Shown here piece after piece: positions 1-10,774 of a stretch of 64,000 nt of DNA. The notes under the pieces were generated by a model. It saw only the letters and a program-made list of their open reading frames with translations. It was not told the origin of the DNA and searched no databases. Numbering within the stretch: position 1 is the first letter of the stretch; each line of letters starts with the position of its first letter. A program made the translations under genes and the position numbers. This DNA comes from Embiotoca jacksoni (lineage: Eukaryota; Chordata; Actinopteri; Embiotocidae), in NCBI GenBank assembly GCA_022577435.1, contig JAKOON010000012.1, positions 17,956,585 through 18,020,584 of the forward strand. The letters are read 5' to 3'.

Positions 1-850
1 GCATTGAATTGTTGAGCTCAAATAAAACTGATTGTAGATGATGCATTATTATGTGTGCTGATCTTGCTCTAACTTAAATGGCAACTAATACATCATTTTT
101 CGCATATAAATATCAACATGTACCTGTGATTCAATCAAAATACCAAAAGCATTATCACCTTTCATTGCCTATTTCTTAGGACACTGTAAATGTAAATAGG
201 ATATAAGATATAAGATGTGTTTTTATTGTCCTATTTAATTTTTTCAATTGCTTTGTTTTTGTTTATGGTTGTTGTGAATGTGTATGTGTATGTATATGTT
301 TATAAATGTGCCGGGCATGTGTGTTGTAATGTATATACAGTATATATTTTAGTGTACTGATTTAGCTAACAGTCATCATTTAAAAGAACCTGTGGAAAAT
401 ACATTAAAATCTATATTTATTATACCTGTAAACAATAAAATAACATGAACTAAAAAGCTGATAGTTCTTAAGATGTGTATTTCATTTATTTCCTATGACA
501 AACCATTGAGCACTGTGCTATAATGAACCTCAAGTGTTCCTTGTAGCACCTAATAAAGTTTTATGGTACAAGCATAATGAGCCATTTCCCATTTTGATAT
601 GAAATTCCTGCTATAGTCTGTGTGTGCATTACTTCTGTGAGAGCCAGTTAAGCACATTAGTGTTTGGTTTATGTTGTCATAAGTTCTATATAACTGAATT
701 TCATTCATTTTTTAAATATGTATTTATCTGCAAAAGCCACTGTGTTTTATCACGTAACACTGTGTTGGAGTAATATAGTGCATAGAGTTGGTAACATGAT
801 GAAGATTCTGTTGTGATCTAGACTTTCCAATAAACCTCATTCAAGATTGT
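1..850 (+). other. Possible 3' UTR end of an unidentified upstream gene
   Basis: No open frame of interest is present. The stretch is AT-rich and carries AATAAA at 21-26, 434-439, 552-557 and 829-834, all on the + strand. The last is followed by a GT-rich segment at about 849-880, the usual arrangement around a vertebrate cleavage site. This suggests the tail of a + strand transcript whose coding part lies left of the window. AATAAA is common by chance in AT-rich DNA, so this is inference. The gene cannot be named from what is here. Confidence 0.35.
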
Positions 851-880
851 CTCTGTCTCGTGGGCTTGTGAGTGCTGGTT
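829..880 (+). terminator. Candidate poly(A) signal with downstream GT-rich element
   Basis: AATAAA at 829-834 is followed 15-45 bases later by alternating T/G-rich sequence (tctctgtctcgtgggcttg), which resembles a CstF-binding downstream element. Cleavage would fall near 845-850. Transcript evidence is absent. Confidence 0.35.
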
Positions 881-890
881 TTATAATAAT

Positions 891-988
891 ATCAGATGTT
901 TACTGGTTCTGTTGCACTACAGAGAATAATGAGAAGAGTCGAATTGTCACGGTCCTCTGTAGACTAACAGAACCAGTAAACACCTGAT
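891..988. other. 98-nt inverted repeat / microRNA-precursor-like hairpin
   Basis: Positions 891-913 and 966-988 are reverse complements over 23 bases with a single difference, which would be a G-U pair in + strand RNA. After a 3x3 internal loop that may hold one more G-U pair, a second perfect 8-bp stem follows (CTACAGAG at 917-924, CTCTGTAG at 955-962). A 30-nt terminal loop remains (925-954). Size and shape fit a pre-miRNA. A tiny foldback transposon would look similar, but I see no target-site duplication. I do not recognise the arm sequence as a known microRNA. Confidence 0.6.
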
Positions 989-1879
989 CACCAGGGCCCA
1001 TATGGATGAAGTTCAAGGTTAACTAAAAACAGGTTAACATTTTCATAAAAAGGGAATCTGAGAGCAGTTCTCTAACTGTTTTCAGACATCTGAAAGTGAT
1101 TTGATATCACAAAACAAGCAGCGATGGATGACTCCACATGTCGCCTTAACTTCCATTCTGGCCCTGTGTTTACACGAGTTTCCAACATTTGTGCAGCCTG
1201 TGGTGTCATTATCTTTCAAAATGCTTGTTGAGCAGCATCATTGGAGCCCAGCCCTGCAGCCGAGGTTGGGCCTTGCCTGCATGGTGCATGTGGGGTCGGC
1301 GCATTAGAGGCCAAGTTACCAGTCGCTCTCAGAGGGGGGCCACTGTCCGCGGCGACTTTTACAACTGGTGAGCTGCCATCGAACCAAAGCGCTGCTAATC
1401 GCAAACTCATGAACAGCTAAAGGCCTCGCAAATGAGTGCAGAGATGGTGTTATGGTGTTTGCGGAGAGCCGCAGCCGTGTGCTCGTCCAAATCAAGAGGA
1501 GTTGCGGGCCAGTCTTTGTTCGAGGATCTCAGTTTGGCCAGTGGTCTGTCCGCAGCAGGGACCGGGATCGAGAGGATTTGAGTAGAGCTTCGGCAGCTTT
1601 TAGAAATAAGCTTGTTGGGGAGAGGACGCTGTACAGTACAGCGGTGGATCACAGTGAATGGAAAGGAAGTTTAGAGGGAGTCTTAGCCACAGAATACAGA
1701 ATATACTGCATGTAGCTGTTTTATCAGCGTGGTTACTGCACGTTTGACACCTTGGTCGGCAACATTGGTTGTTCTGCTCATGTGGTGTATGAAGCCCTCA
1801 GTGTGCAGTCTGGGTCAGTCTGACATCAGATCTAATTTATGTCTTTCTTCAGCAGTTTCATGTCATGTTTCACACAGAA
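989..1879. other. Intergenic; GC-richer block without recognisable gene
   Basis: From about 1100 to 1700 the composition becomes GC-richer with scattered CpG. Short frames are open on both strands (87 codons on + at 1452-1715, 81 on - at 1407-1652). None resembles a known protein, and opposing overlapping frames of this size are expected by chance. The block could be a conserved non-coding element. Confidence 0.3.
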
Positions 1880-2328
1880 GTGGAGGAGGTACTCAGACTG
1901 TTTACTTAAGAAGAGTAGCAATGCTATTTTAGAAATACTGTGACACAATCCTGCATTCAAAGTTTTACTTCAGATGCAAAATTACTCAAAGTATAATCAG
2001 CAAAAGCACTCCTTCTGCAGAAAAGTAGCCGCGCAAGTGTAACCACTGTTCCAGTGACATTGGAGAGACACTTAAATTTATTTTTCTTACTTCACAGGCT
2101 GCTGGTAAGCTGCTCATAATCATGTTCAGTGTTCAGAAATCAGCTTTTCAATGTAAATTCTTAATCTGCAAAGTAACTTCAGGTGGAAAAATATATGACA
2201 GAGTTCAAAGAAAATGCCTCTGAAATGTAGTGATGAAGAAACATTAAATGGTGATATGTCAGTAAAATGCAAATACTTCAAAATTGTACTTAAATAGAGT
2301 ACTTGAGTAAACATACTTTTTGCCACCA
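1880..2328 (+). mobile_element. Fish non-autonomous DNA-transposon-like repeat (copy 1)
   Basis: The left end reads GTGGAGGAGGTACTCAGAC followed by a TTTACTTAAG stretch. The right end reads acttgagtaaacatac and finishes in TTTGCCACCA. Read in reverse the right end resembles the left, so these are imperfect terminal inverted repeats. The interior has the 'TCCTGCATTCAAA', 'CTTCTGCAGAAAA' and 'CCTCTGAAATGTAGTG' phrases of a repeat very common in percomorph fish. It has no coding capacity and is about 450 bp. I recognise the family but do not give it a database name. Confidence 0.75.
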
Positions 2329-2999
2329 TAGTTTCCTATTTCTTCACATTAGATTAAGGATTTACAAGTAAATTTCCTTTTACCTGCTTTTGTTAGATTT
2401 GTATTTAAATATAGTACGTGTGTGTATGTATTATAAGAATAACTGAATCTTACTTTGGTTTGGTTTCAGTTGGTATTTATTAGTCCAGTTTTGTTTTGTT
2501 TTAAACATGACTAACTGAATCACGACTGTGGACAAACAATATAAATCATTCTCTCTCAGCCTACATGGTTTCAGACTGGTCATCTTGTACGGACTGAAGT
2601 GCAATCCTTTGGTAATGCTAGACCACCCTCCACTATGACAGAGCCATCAACGCTTTCTGTAACCCCTTTACTCAGATGTTGCCCACACACACGCACACAC
2701 AGAGTGAAAATTGACTGTTTGGTGCAGGGGAAATAGCATATGATGGAAGACAGGGACGGTGCTGGGTGGAGTTAGGCTGATTAAGTGATTGTGACCATTC
2801 TGTTACTGAAATGCTTTCTTCAATCCTGCAGATAACATCATCCTTGGGCTTTATCTTTGTTCTTGAACTTATTTTAAACATTCCCCTCTGCTCTCTCTTC
2901 ATTACATACTGTCCTCTCCTTTTGGCATCCAGTTTCATTACTGGCGACTTATCTCATACATCCTTCCTTTCTGTCACTCTGTTTATTGTGTGGCAGGGA
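2329..2999. other. Intergenic, nothing recognised
   Basis: AT-rich single-copy-looking sequence with a short CA tract near 2683-2702. Only short chance frames occur on both strands. Confidence 0.4.
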
Positions 3000-3330
3000 T
3001 TTTAAGATTAGCCGTTCCCGCATGCCCCTAAACACTACTGTATAATGAAGACTTGATGCACCAAACCAGTTCTGGCCTGCACGCTGCGCTAGGAAGGAAC
3101 TAAATATTTATTTATAGTTGAAGTTAATTAATTAGACTATCTAAAAAAAGATAGCAGAAAAAGGCTGTGCGTTTAATTTGAAATGGCATATCTGTAATGC
3201 ATTTTTTCATTCTATAATCCCACAACAAATGCGCTGTCTGCTCCATATGATATTAACACTCACAGCAGATTATTTGCATATAGGTTGCAAAGTATGAAAG
3301 GGTGTCTGATGTTATTTTGATTGATGAAGA
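3000..3330. promoter_or_regulatory. Candidate enhancer: MEF2-like, homeobox and octamer-like motifs
   Basis: A MEF2-type site (TTATTTATAG, 3108-3117; reverse CTATAAATAA) sits beside TTAATTAATTAG homeodomain cores at 3124-3135. An octamer-like ATTTGCAT lies near 3271. MEF2 acts in heart and skeletal muscle, where FOG2 is expressed. No conservation data were available, so function is inference. Confidence 0.3.
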
Positions 3331-4412
3331 AAAGTGTGCGTTGAATCGACTGATATGGAGTCGTCTTAATAGAACAAGGCTTGACTGCCTTGCTGGGATT
3401 TAAGGCACATGGCTCAATGCAGCTCGCTATTTACAGCAAAGAAATCAAGGCCTCATCATGCTGCTGTACACATAAGTCACACGGTTGCACAGATAGATGC
3501 TCTTGAATGGCCTCTTAATGAATGTTCTATTAGAGGGAAATTTAAAAGTGCCTTCATGAGTTTTGAGGCGAAAAGAAAAACAAGTAGAACGAGTTCCTTT
3601 CAGATTCTTCTTTCACTTTGATTCAAGATAACTGAAGCGTCTGTTGCACCTTCGCTGCCTGTTGACTGCTTACTGTCTTTCTTATTTCAAGGCAAGAAAA
3701 AAAACAATATATCTTTCATCTTTCTTTAGAAATTGGAGCTACACAAAAGGGAAGAAGAGCATATACGTCACAGGAGAGTATTGTCTCTAAATACATGATA
3801 TGCTAACACAATACATTTGTACATCCTTAGGAAATATATAATAAGTATGAAAACATTTTTTTATAGGCATTCATACTGTATGTTTGTATGTGGAGGGTGA
3901 GTGTGGGGGTCAAGAGGCAATGTGAGGGGCAGCCTTAAAACATTCATGTGTTTTATGATCGCCTGCTGTCAATCTATAGCGGCGTTCAGATTGTCCACTA
4001 CTGTATATAGCATGCTACATCTTGGACAAATGGTCAATCTGAGTGGATTTTGTTTATTGTATCTATATAGTGGACCAGTGGCCAATCCAAACGCAGCTGA
4101 TGTGAGTGATTCTCATCCAGGAGCATTCCTACATTTTCTCACCTCTGCAGTTACATTGAAACATTGTGAATATCTGTTCTGATTTGGGAGAAAATAATAC
4201 AAACTTTGGGCTTAAAATGTTTTTCAGCACAAATATAACATCTTCATACAGCTCCTGATTATTATTATTTTTTTTTTTTTTCTGATCACCAATTACACTA
4301 CGTATGGACTCACAAGCACTTTCCACTTCAGTGAAGTTTCTTTTTTACAACTTCATGAAGCCATTCTAACAATTACTGCTATCATAGTTGAGCTCAGACA
4401 TCAGCTGCGGCA
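3331..4412. other. Intergenic, nothing gene-like
   Basis: AT-rich DNA with A and T runs (for example a T run near 4267-4281). A frame of 93 codons at 3901-4182 on + lacks any recognisable domain. Around 3986-4042 an imperfect short foldback (TCAGATTG / CAATCTGA) is visible. Confidence 0.35.
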
Positions 4413-4437
4413 GCATGCCAAAAAGGTTGGGAACCAC
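4413..4437 (-). mobile_element. hAT-type repeat end fragment
   Basis: On the minus strand this reads GTGGTTCCCAACCTTTTTGG, the characteristic terminal sequence of a widespread vertebrate hAT-derived non-autonomous element. The same family appears more completely at 59174-59526. The rest of the element would lie to the left and is too decayed for me to delimit. Confidence 0.5.
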
Positions 4438-5149
4438 TTATCTATGTCACACGTAAAAGGTGTGATGTCATGATTTACATTGTTCCCAAACTTTTCAGAC
4501 AATTTATCACTATCTCCGAAACCAAATTTCCCAAGTACCACTGTAGATACCAACAGTATTTCATACAATAACATTTACTAATATATCCAGTCGCTTCAGA
4601 AAGGCTTAATAACAGCAACGCAAGGCAACAGTACATCACTTGCTCGAAAAGCTAACTTCTCTGAAGCATCGACATGTTCATCTGACCTGTCAGGTCCGCT
4701 GTTGATGCTTTCCAGTTGACTGCTTTTGGACCTAATAGCTATTTTAAAATTTCACTCCTCCCACTCGCTACAATTAATGCGGTCAGAGTTTGAACCCAAC
4801 TGCCGGGAGCTAATATTAGCATTGTGCTATTTCAAACGTGCGTCACGTCATCCCATGGGGCCGAGCACAAGAAAGTTTTACATCATTGTAATCTGATGTC
4901 TTTATGTAATAATTGTTGGCTGTAATAAAATTAAATCAAAGGATAATTTTTTGGACTTTGGCATTTATAATACTAGGCTTTCCACTAAGGCTAATGGGTG
5001 CCACCAGATGAAGTGTCACCTTAAGAGAAAAACCCATGATAAAAGGAGAAAGGGATAAGTTTTGACAAATTAAGATCACTAAATGAGAACTACAATTCAA
5101 AACAATTCTTCTGAACATTTTTTTAATAAAAGTTCTGATAAAAGATCTT
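4438..5149. other. Intergenic with a nested palindrome
   Basis: Apart from a nested inverted repeat at 4664-4710 (an outer 11-bp stem around an inner GACCTG-T-CAGGTC palindrome) and a CRE-like GTCACGTCA near 4841-4849, I see nothing specific. Confidence 0.35.
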
Positions 5150-5850
5150 GAGACTGTTGCCTTATCCCCTCAGTCTCCCCAGTTTGCCCGACATTGATAT
5201 CACTGAAAAACCTGAAGTCATCATAACCTCATCATCAGATGATACCATCACCGTTTAGATATCTGTGTGGGATGTAAAAACCTTCCAGCTTCCACACAAA
5301 GTGATCCAGTGTCTTTTTCATCTACATCCTATCAGCCCTTGTCGGCACCACAAAGATGTAATTGCATCACTCAACAAGCAGGTTAAGAGATGGGGTTGGA
5401 GAAATTAACATTTTTTTTTTTACATTGCAGATTTCCCCAGTTGTTTTAATAACCCATCTCAAACCTGTGATCTAATCTACAGGAACAGTGGAAGTAATTA
5501 AAGTTGAAATTAATTACCGTCTGTGCCTGATATTCTAATAACAGCTTTGAGTTTTGTAGCAGGAAGTTGATATTTTGTCATTCGTGTTTTATCTCTCATG
5601 GCCGTGCGTGATTCTCTGCTCTTACAGATTATTAATGTAGCCAGGAAAGGAGCAGGAAATGGCAGATAAAGGCGGAGAGACTTTCCTTTCTAGCGCTCCT
5701 CCTGACCACAGTGGCCCCTCTTGACAGCTCCAAAGGCCCCTCCTCCCCACCTCCTCCACTCGCGCTCTTATTTTAACAGTCCCTTTATCATGACAGTATT
5801 TAGAGGAGATACCGTAAGACTGAGCAGGCCTTACGACTGCTTTTGATAGA
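5150..5850. promoter_or_regulatory. Candidate conserved non-coding block
   Basis: Dense in homeodomain cores (GTAATTAAAG, AATTAATTACC around 5494-5519), with an AGATAA at 5664-5669 and CCTC-rich sequence near 5696-5765. The texture is non-repetitive and typical of vertebrate developmental enhancers. Evidence is motif content only. Confidence 0.25.
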
Positions 5851-5888
5851 AATTATACAATTGTTCATTAGTGGTGAAGATAATGTCC

Positions 5889-5935
5889 ACCCCCCCCCCC
5901 CCCACCCCACCCCACCCTCCGCCGCCCCCCACGCT
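5889..5935. repeat. C-rich simple tract
   Basis: A run of about 14 cytosines is followed by CCCCA units and a CCGCC-rich segment. Slippage and sequencing length error are likely here. Confidence 0.9.
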
Positions 5936-6575
5936 CAGCTCTACTTTCCCTTTGGGATCTCATTTAAGACCCGCAGCGTTCAGCAGTGCATACTGCCGGG
6001 GCTATAGATGTGACACCACACAGGACCCGCCGCAGACAGTGCAGCTGGAAATGTCAAGTTAAGTGAAGGAAACTGTTCGGCCTGCACACTCTAGTAAGCA
6101 GGGTACGCACCTCCCTGTGTGTAGGTGGGGGGTAGGTATGAGTGTGAGCTCCCTCTGCCTGCATCTGTCACTCTTGCATTGGCTATCATGTTTTTAATAG
6201 AAAATGGTCAACTAAAATCAAATAATAAGCTTTGATAACCATGGTGGAGGAGCAGAGCCTTTTGAAGTGGAAAAAAAACCTTTCAGCTTTCTTTATACTG
6301 TATCAGTTTACGCCAACTCAGGAGCTTCAAGTTGCTTCCTGTTGAGTCCTGTTTGCTCCACTTGCCTTCAAGATAAATTCAGCCATTGGACACTTACACC
6401 GTTAGATCTCATAAATCTGCGCTGCTCAGCGCATCGCGGCTGTTTTTTTCTGACTAAGCCGTAACTTCTTAATTGATCAACTTTTTGTGGTACTCACTCC
6501 TGCTTCATCTACTTCTGCTGGAGAGAGCAGCTCCCCAAATGACCAAAACTTAATGCGTTCTATTTCGTATTCACA
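5936..6575. other. Intergenic, nothing recognised
   Basis: Mixed-composition sequence with only short frames (60-70 codons) on either strand and no domain signature. Confidence 0.35.
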
Positions 6576-6870
6576 AACATAACTGAAGTGGATTGCTGTC
6601 AATTTCGGCAATTTTTTAGCCATCCTAGCAGCATGGCTGTGGGGATGGCAATCTCCTTCCTGGCCCAGATTGAAATATCTCAACAAGAATATGATATATT
6701 GCCATGAAATTTGGTTCAGATATTCATGGTATCCAGATGATGAATCCTAATGGCTTTAGTGATTCCCTGACTTTTCTTGCTACACCACCAGCGGGTCACA
6801 TTTCTAAGTCCAACATTTATGAGCAAATTCCTGCAAAACAAGTAACATTCCTATGAGCAGAAATATACCA
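6576..6870 (+). mobile_element. Fish interspersed repeat fragment
   Basis: Recognised by its phrases: 'CTAGCAGCATGGCTGTGGGG', 'TGAAATATCTCAACAA', 'ATTGCCATGAAATTTGGTTC', 'GATATTCATGG', 'GATGAATCCTAATGGCTTTA' and 'CCCTGACTTTTC', followed by 'CCACCAGCGGGTCA'. This block is repeated very often in percomorph genomes. It is non-coding and decayed, and I cannot name the superfamily. The boundaries are approximate. Confidence 0.7.
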
Positions 6871-9102
6871 CAAAACTGAATTAGAATAATTTATATTTAA
6901 ATTTGAATTGCTCGACTTAAATAATTACATCAAGATCAGATGCATCAGATCTTGAATCACACAATTCAAATTTTTCTTTTTTATACATATTCTGGGATTC
7001 CACTTGAAGAAATGTCCTTGATTGACTGTAATAAAAGAAAATCCTCATTTATCATATACTGACTGGGCCTTTACGTAGTCCCTTGGTTCGTTGTCTTTAA
7101 CATGTCATTTTAGCTCCTCTCTCTTTAAAGCCCTCCGTCCCCAGTAGTCCACTGTCTTCTCATTGACCAACTTCCAGGAAGCTCGTTGAGCAGCAACACC
7201 CAGTCTTTGTGACCCCTTCTTCATCATCCTGCTGGTGTGGAGGTACCGAAAGGACTAAAATTATCATCTTGTTGGTTGTTCCTGTCTTGTGTCTTGTAAG
7301 CCAGTGAACACCAATTGTATTATCAAACCCAGAGAGGTGTCATTTTGATATCTTTTTTTTTTTTTTTTTTTTAAAGAAGAAAAAAAAGCAATTTTAATAT
7401 AGCTCAGTGAAAGTCAACTTGGGATAGTGGAGTAATTAGTAGTTGTATCTTTACTGTAATGAATTTCAGCACGTTTGACATGCTGAATCACAAACTATTA
7501 TTAAAGATGGATGTAACAACTGATGACATCTGTTGGTTTGCATTGGAAATAGATTGAAGCCAAGAGAATGACTTTGTGGTCGATGCCTCTTTTCTGGTTC
7601 AAGCCAGGAACTTCCAAATGCAACTCATGCATACAGCATCGTTGTACACATTCTATTAAATGCTAAAATTGCATCTAGGCTAAAGTGCATTACAATTGGA
7701 AACAGCTACATAAATAAACAAACATTTATTTAGAGAGAAAACTGGATATCAGGATCCCTTCAGGGTCTCTTGGGAAAATTAACTGAAGAACAAGCCATAA
7801 TTACAGTGAATTGAAACTGATTAAAACAACAGGAACACTATCGGTGGAAAATGTGATGCCTACTTCACTGACAAATGACAGCTAAAGTCAATATATTACA
7901 ACTAAATCAACAAATTGTCCATGCAGCTAAAGTTCATCGGTGAAAACCCCTCCGAGCCCACCTCAATCAAATAACTTGTCAATCGCTCCACACCAGGCAG
8001 TCACTCACATCCCCACACATACTTCTCTTTTAGGCCTAGAGTTTGCTTAATGATGGCATTATTTTTTTAAATAACCACCAGCAAAAGCATCAGAAGGAGT
8101 GAGTTTAGCTAATGCTATTATAATTATTTGTGGATTACAGTTATTGACTTTGTATTTCAAGAGAGACGTTATTTCTTTCTTAAAGAGATAAGATATGAGG
8201 AAATAAATGCACCTCCAAAAACACAATGATCCCATGATTTCAGGGCTTAGTGATCTTTAATTAATTAAAAGTATGTTGTGGAGCAAAGTGTCCACTGGGT
8301 GCTGCAACCCTTTTCCTTGGCCCTCCCCTGTCCCCTGAATATCTCTGTACCCCAGCGCTCTCCATTCATTTCACGCCCAGCCTCCCCTGATTCCTTGTGA
8401 CCCTGTGGCCCCCACCCCTTAAAAATATCCAGTGCACAAAAACCTAATGTAGTATTACCGGAGAATTTGAAAGGATGTGACGAAAGGTATCCAAAAAAGC
8501 ACACGCACGCAACTGTCATATTTGAGTGCAATGATAATAATACTTTATATTATTATGCAAGATTGTGCTTACAGATAAGGTAACTAGAAATATATCTATT
8601 ATTATACAAGTTAGAAAATAGGGTAGGAAGGACAGATTGCCAAATCTCTGCTACTTATATAGAATTACAGGAGCTCCCTTAACACATGTTGTCTCCCTCC
8701 TTATTTCTTTCAATAAAAACTTGAAAGTTGGCGCCTCTCTTTCTCCAGGAGAAGAACTCAAACAGTGAAAAGTGAAAAATCATATGTTGAAGACAAAAAT
8801 GTAAGTGTTATTTCTGTATCTTCCACAATGTTACGTGTACACAGTGTGTGTCATCTGTGTTGTGAAGATTTGAGTGGCTGCGAGAATCCTGAGCGAGCTA
8901 GCCTAGGTATCGTCTCAGCATGCTAACACCAAACAGTGAATAAGCAATACGTAGGAATACTTACCTGAGTTCTCTGGAGATTCGACAACTTGCAGACAGT
9001 GTTTTGCACATCTTGTTCGGCATGATGCAAACACTGTAAAGAGATTACATTCTTTGAGTACGTGTTACCGCTGATTCAGTGGAAAAGTGGTCGGTAGCTC
9101 CA
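6871..9102. other. Intergenic, no gene seen
   Basis: AT-rich DNA with a T run followed by an A-rich run at about 7351-7387 and ordinary single-copy texture elsewhere. The longest frame (88 codons, minus, 8265-8531) has no family resemblance. Confidence 0.35.
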
Positions 9103-9330
9103 GATTCCAAAATATAGGCTTCAAAAGTAAAAAGTTAAACTTATATTTATTTAACAATTAAAATTCAAATAAAATAATATACAATGATTAAAAACAACTC
9201 ATAATGGTATTCTAATTGGGAAAGTTTGGAGGGGAAGTACTCAGTAGTTTAATTTCCAAAATAAAGGCTTTGACAGTAAAAAGTAAAAAGTAAAACTGGT
9301 GAGTATTTATTCAAGATCAAAAAAATAAAA
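9103..9330. repeat. Diverged tandem duplication, ~150-bp unit
   Basis: The phrase TTCCAAAATATAGGCTTCAA then AAGTAAAAAGTTAAAC (from 9104) recurs as TTCCAAAATAAAGGCTTTGA then CAGTAAAAAGTAAAAAGTAAAAC (from 9253). Both are followed by TATTTATT and A-rich sequence. The two units are clearly related but diverged, so this is an old direct duplication or two neighbouring copies of one repeat. Confidence 0.65.
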
Positions 9331-10774
9331 TAAAATGATAAAATACACAGATCAAAATACACCATATGCAAAGGTTGGCCTCCCTGAACCTTTTGGGGCA
9401 GGTCTAGAGGAGATTGGAGGACACACAAACACAAACCTACAAACACATTATTGTAGTAGGAGGATTTTAGGATGTATTTTTTTCATCTGAACTTTGTGGC
9501 CTGTGTTGTTATGATGTGCTGTACAAACCACAAAAAACATTTTATTAACAATGTGTTTGACTGACCAGTTAGACACATTGTATTTCCTTGCCAAGACTGT
9601 AGTTGGGTGACAAACAGCCACTTTCCCCCTGTCTCCTGGATCAGCTATAAGACGATTTCAATGACATGCAGAATATCAACTGTTGGGAGAGTGAGGACTG
9701 CAAGACAGGGGCTTAGAATCGCGGCCGGATCAGAATGAGATGAACATACAATCAGAGGCAAAGCCACACGGGCTTATCTGCCCTTTCACGATGGCTGTCA
9801 TCATTTGAGAGTTCCCTCGGCTGCTCCTCCGCCAAGATGAGAAGGCTTTCTGGCAGAACCGGAAAGTTTCTCTTTTTTGCTTCAGGAAAAGTTCTGGAGG
9901 AAACTTGCAGCGCCCCACAAAAGAACACATGAAAGTCATCGGGAAGGGGGTAAAGCAAAAATGAGAAGTCAGGAGGTGTCAACCTGGGTGAGAATAACAG
10001 AATCAAATACAAGGAGGGTGCGATATCACACCGCGGGGCATACAGAATAAGATGAAGTAATATATGGATCTGTGGAGGCATGGCTTTGGAACACATGCAT
10101 GGTTTAAAATAAAGTTTTTTTCCAATTACGAGCTTCCCTTCTCTCTTCCTCTTTCTCAATTTGATCTATTTTTCTGATATTCTTGAACATTAAAATTCAC
10201 TTTCCCTTCCAAGCCCTCCTGCTGTGATATTTCATGCTTACATACAGTATGTAGCTTAATGTAAACTTGCCATATCCTTCCAAAAACAGAGTTTCATCCC
10301 TTGAGTGTCATTTTGATGTGAGCTACTGATGGAATGTCGGCGCACTCGGCACATGTCACATATACTTCATACAAAACCCCATTTGGCATCAGTGTTATCG
10401 GCCTGTGTGGGAGATCTGTAACATGAAATGGCTTCATTTCAGTGCACATCACTGAACATATCCCATACAAGGCTGCGGCCAGTGTTTATAGCTTACCCCC
10501 TGTGAAGTATTGGCATCCAGTAGCGGCTCTATATCTGAGACAGTATGGTGGTTGGTGTAGTCTTTTCCCATGTGAGCCCTGCAATGCGAGGTGATTAGAG
10601 CATCCCTGTCAGTGGCTGAGGGGACAGATGGAGCAACAGAGGACTTTCTGGAGAGGCTATGGTAATTAGGAGTGAAAGGAGAGAAAATGGCGGCTTCAGA
10701 GCCACTGGGTTCAGGGACAAGCTTTAAACAACACTATTCAAGTGGCACAGGGACTTGTAGGCCCTTTGGCCAGC
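9331..10774. other. Intergenic; single-copy-looking, possible regulatory content
   Basis: The interval 9640-10760 is less AT-biased than its surroundings and non-repetitive. A 135-codon minus-strand frame (9752-10159) reads with runs of Leu/Pro/Phe and no domain. I regard it as chance. CTTATC at 9774 and other GATA-type motifs occur. Confidence 0.3.

Noticed and set aside
9752..10159. 135-codon minus-strand frame
   Set aside because: Leu/Pro/Phe-rich without domain; consistent with chance in single-copy non-coding DNA.
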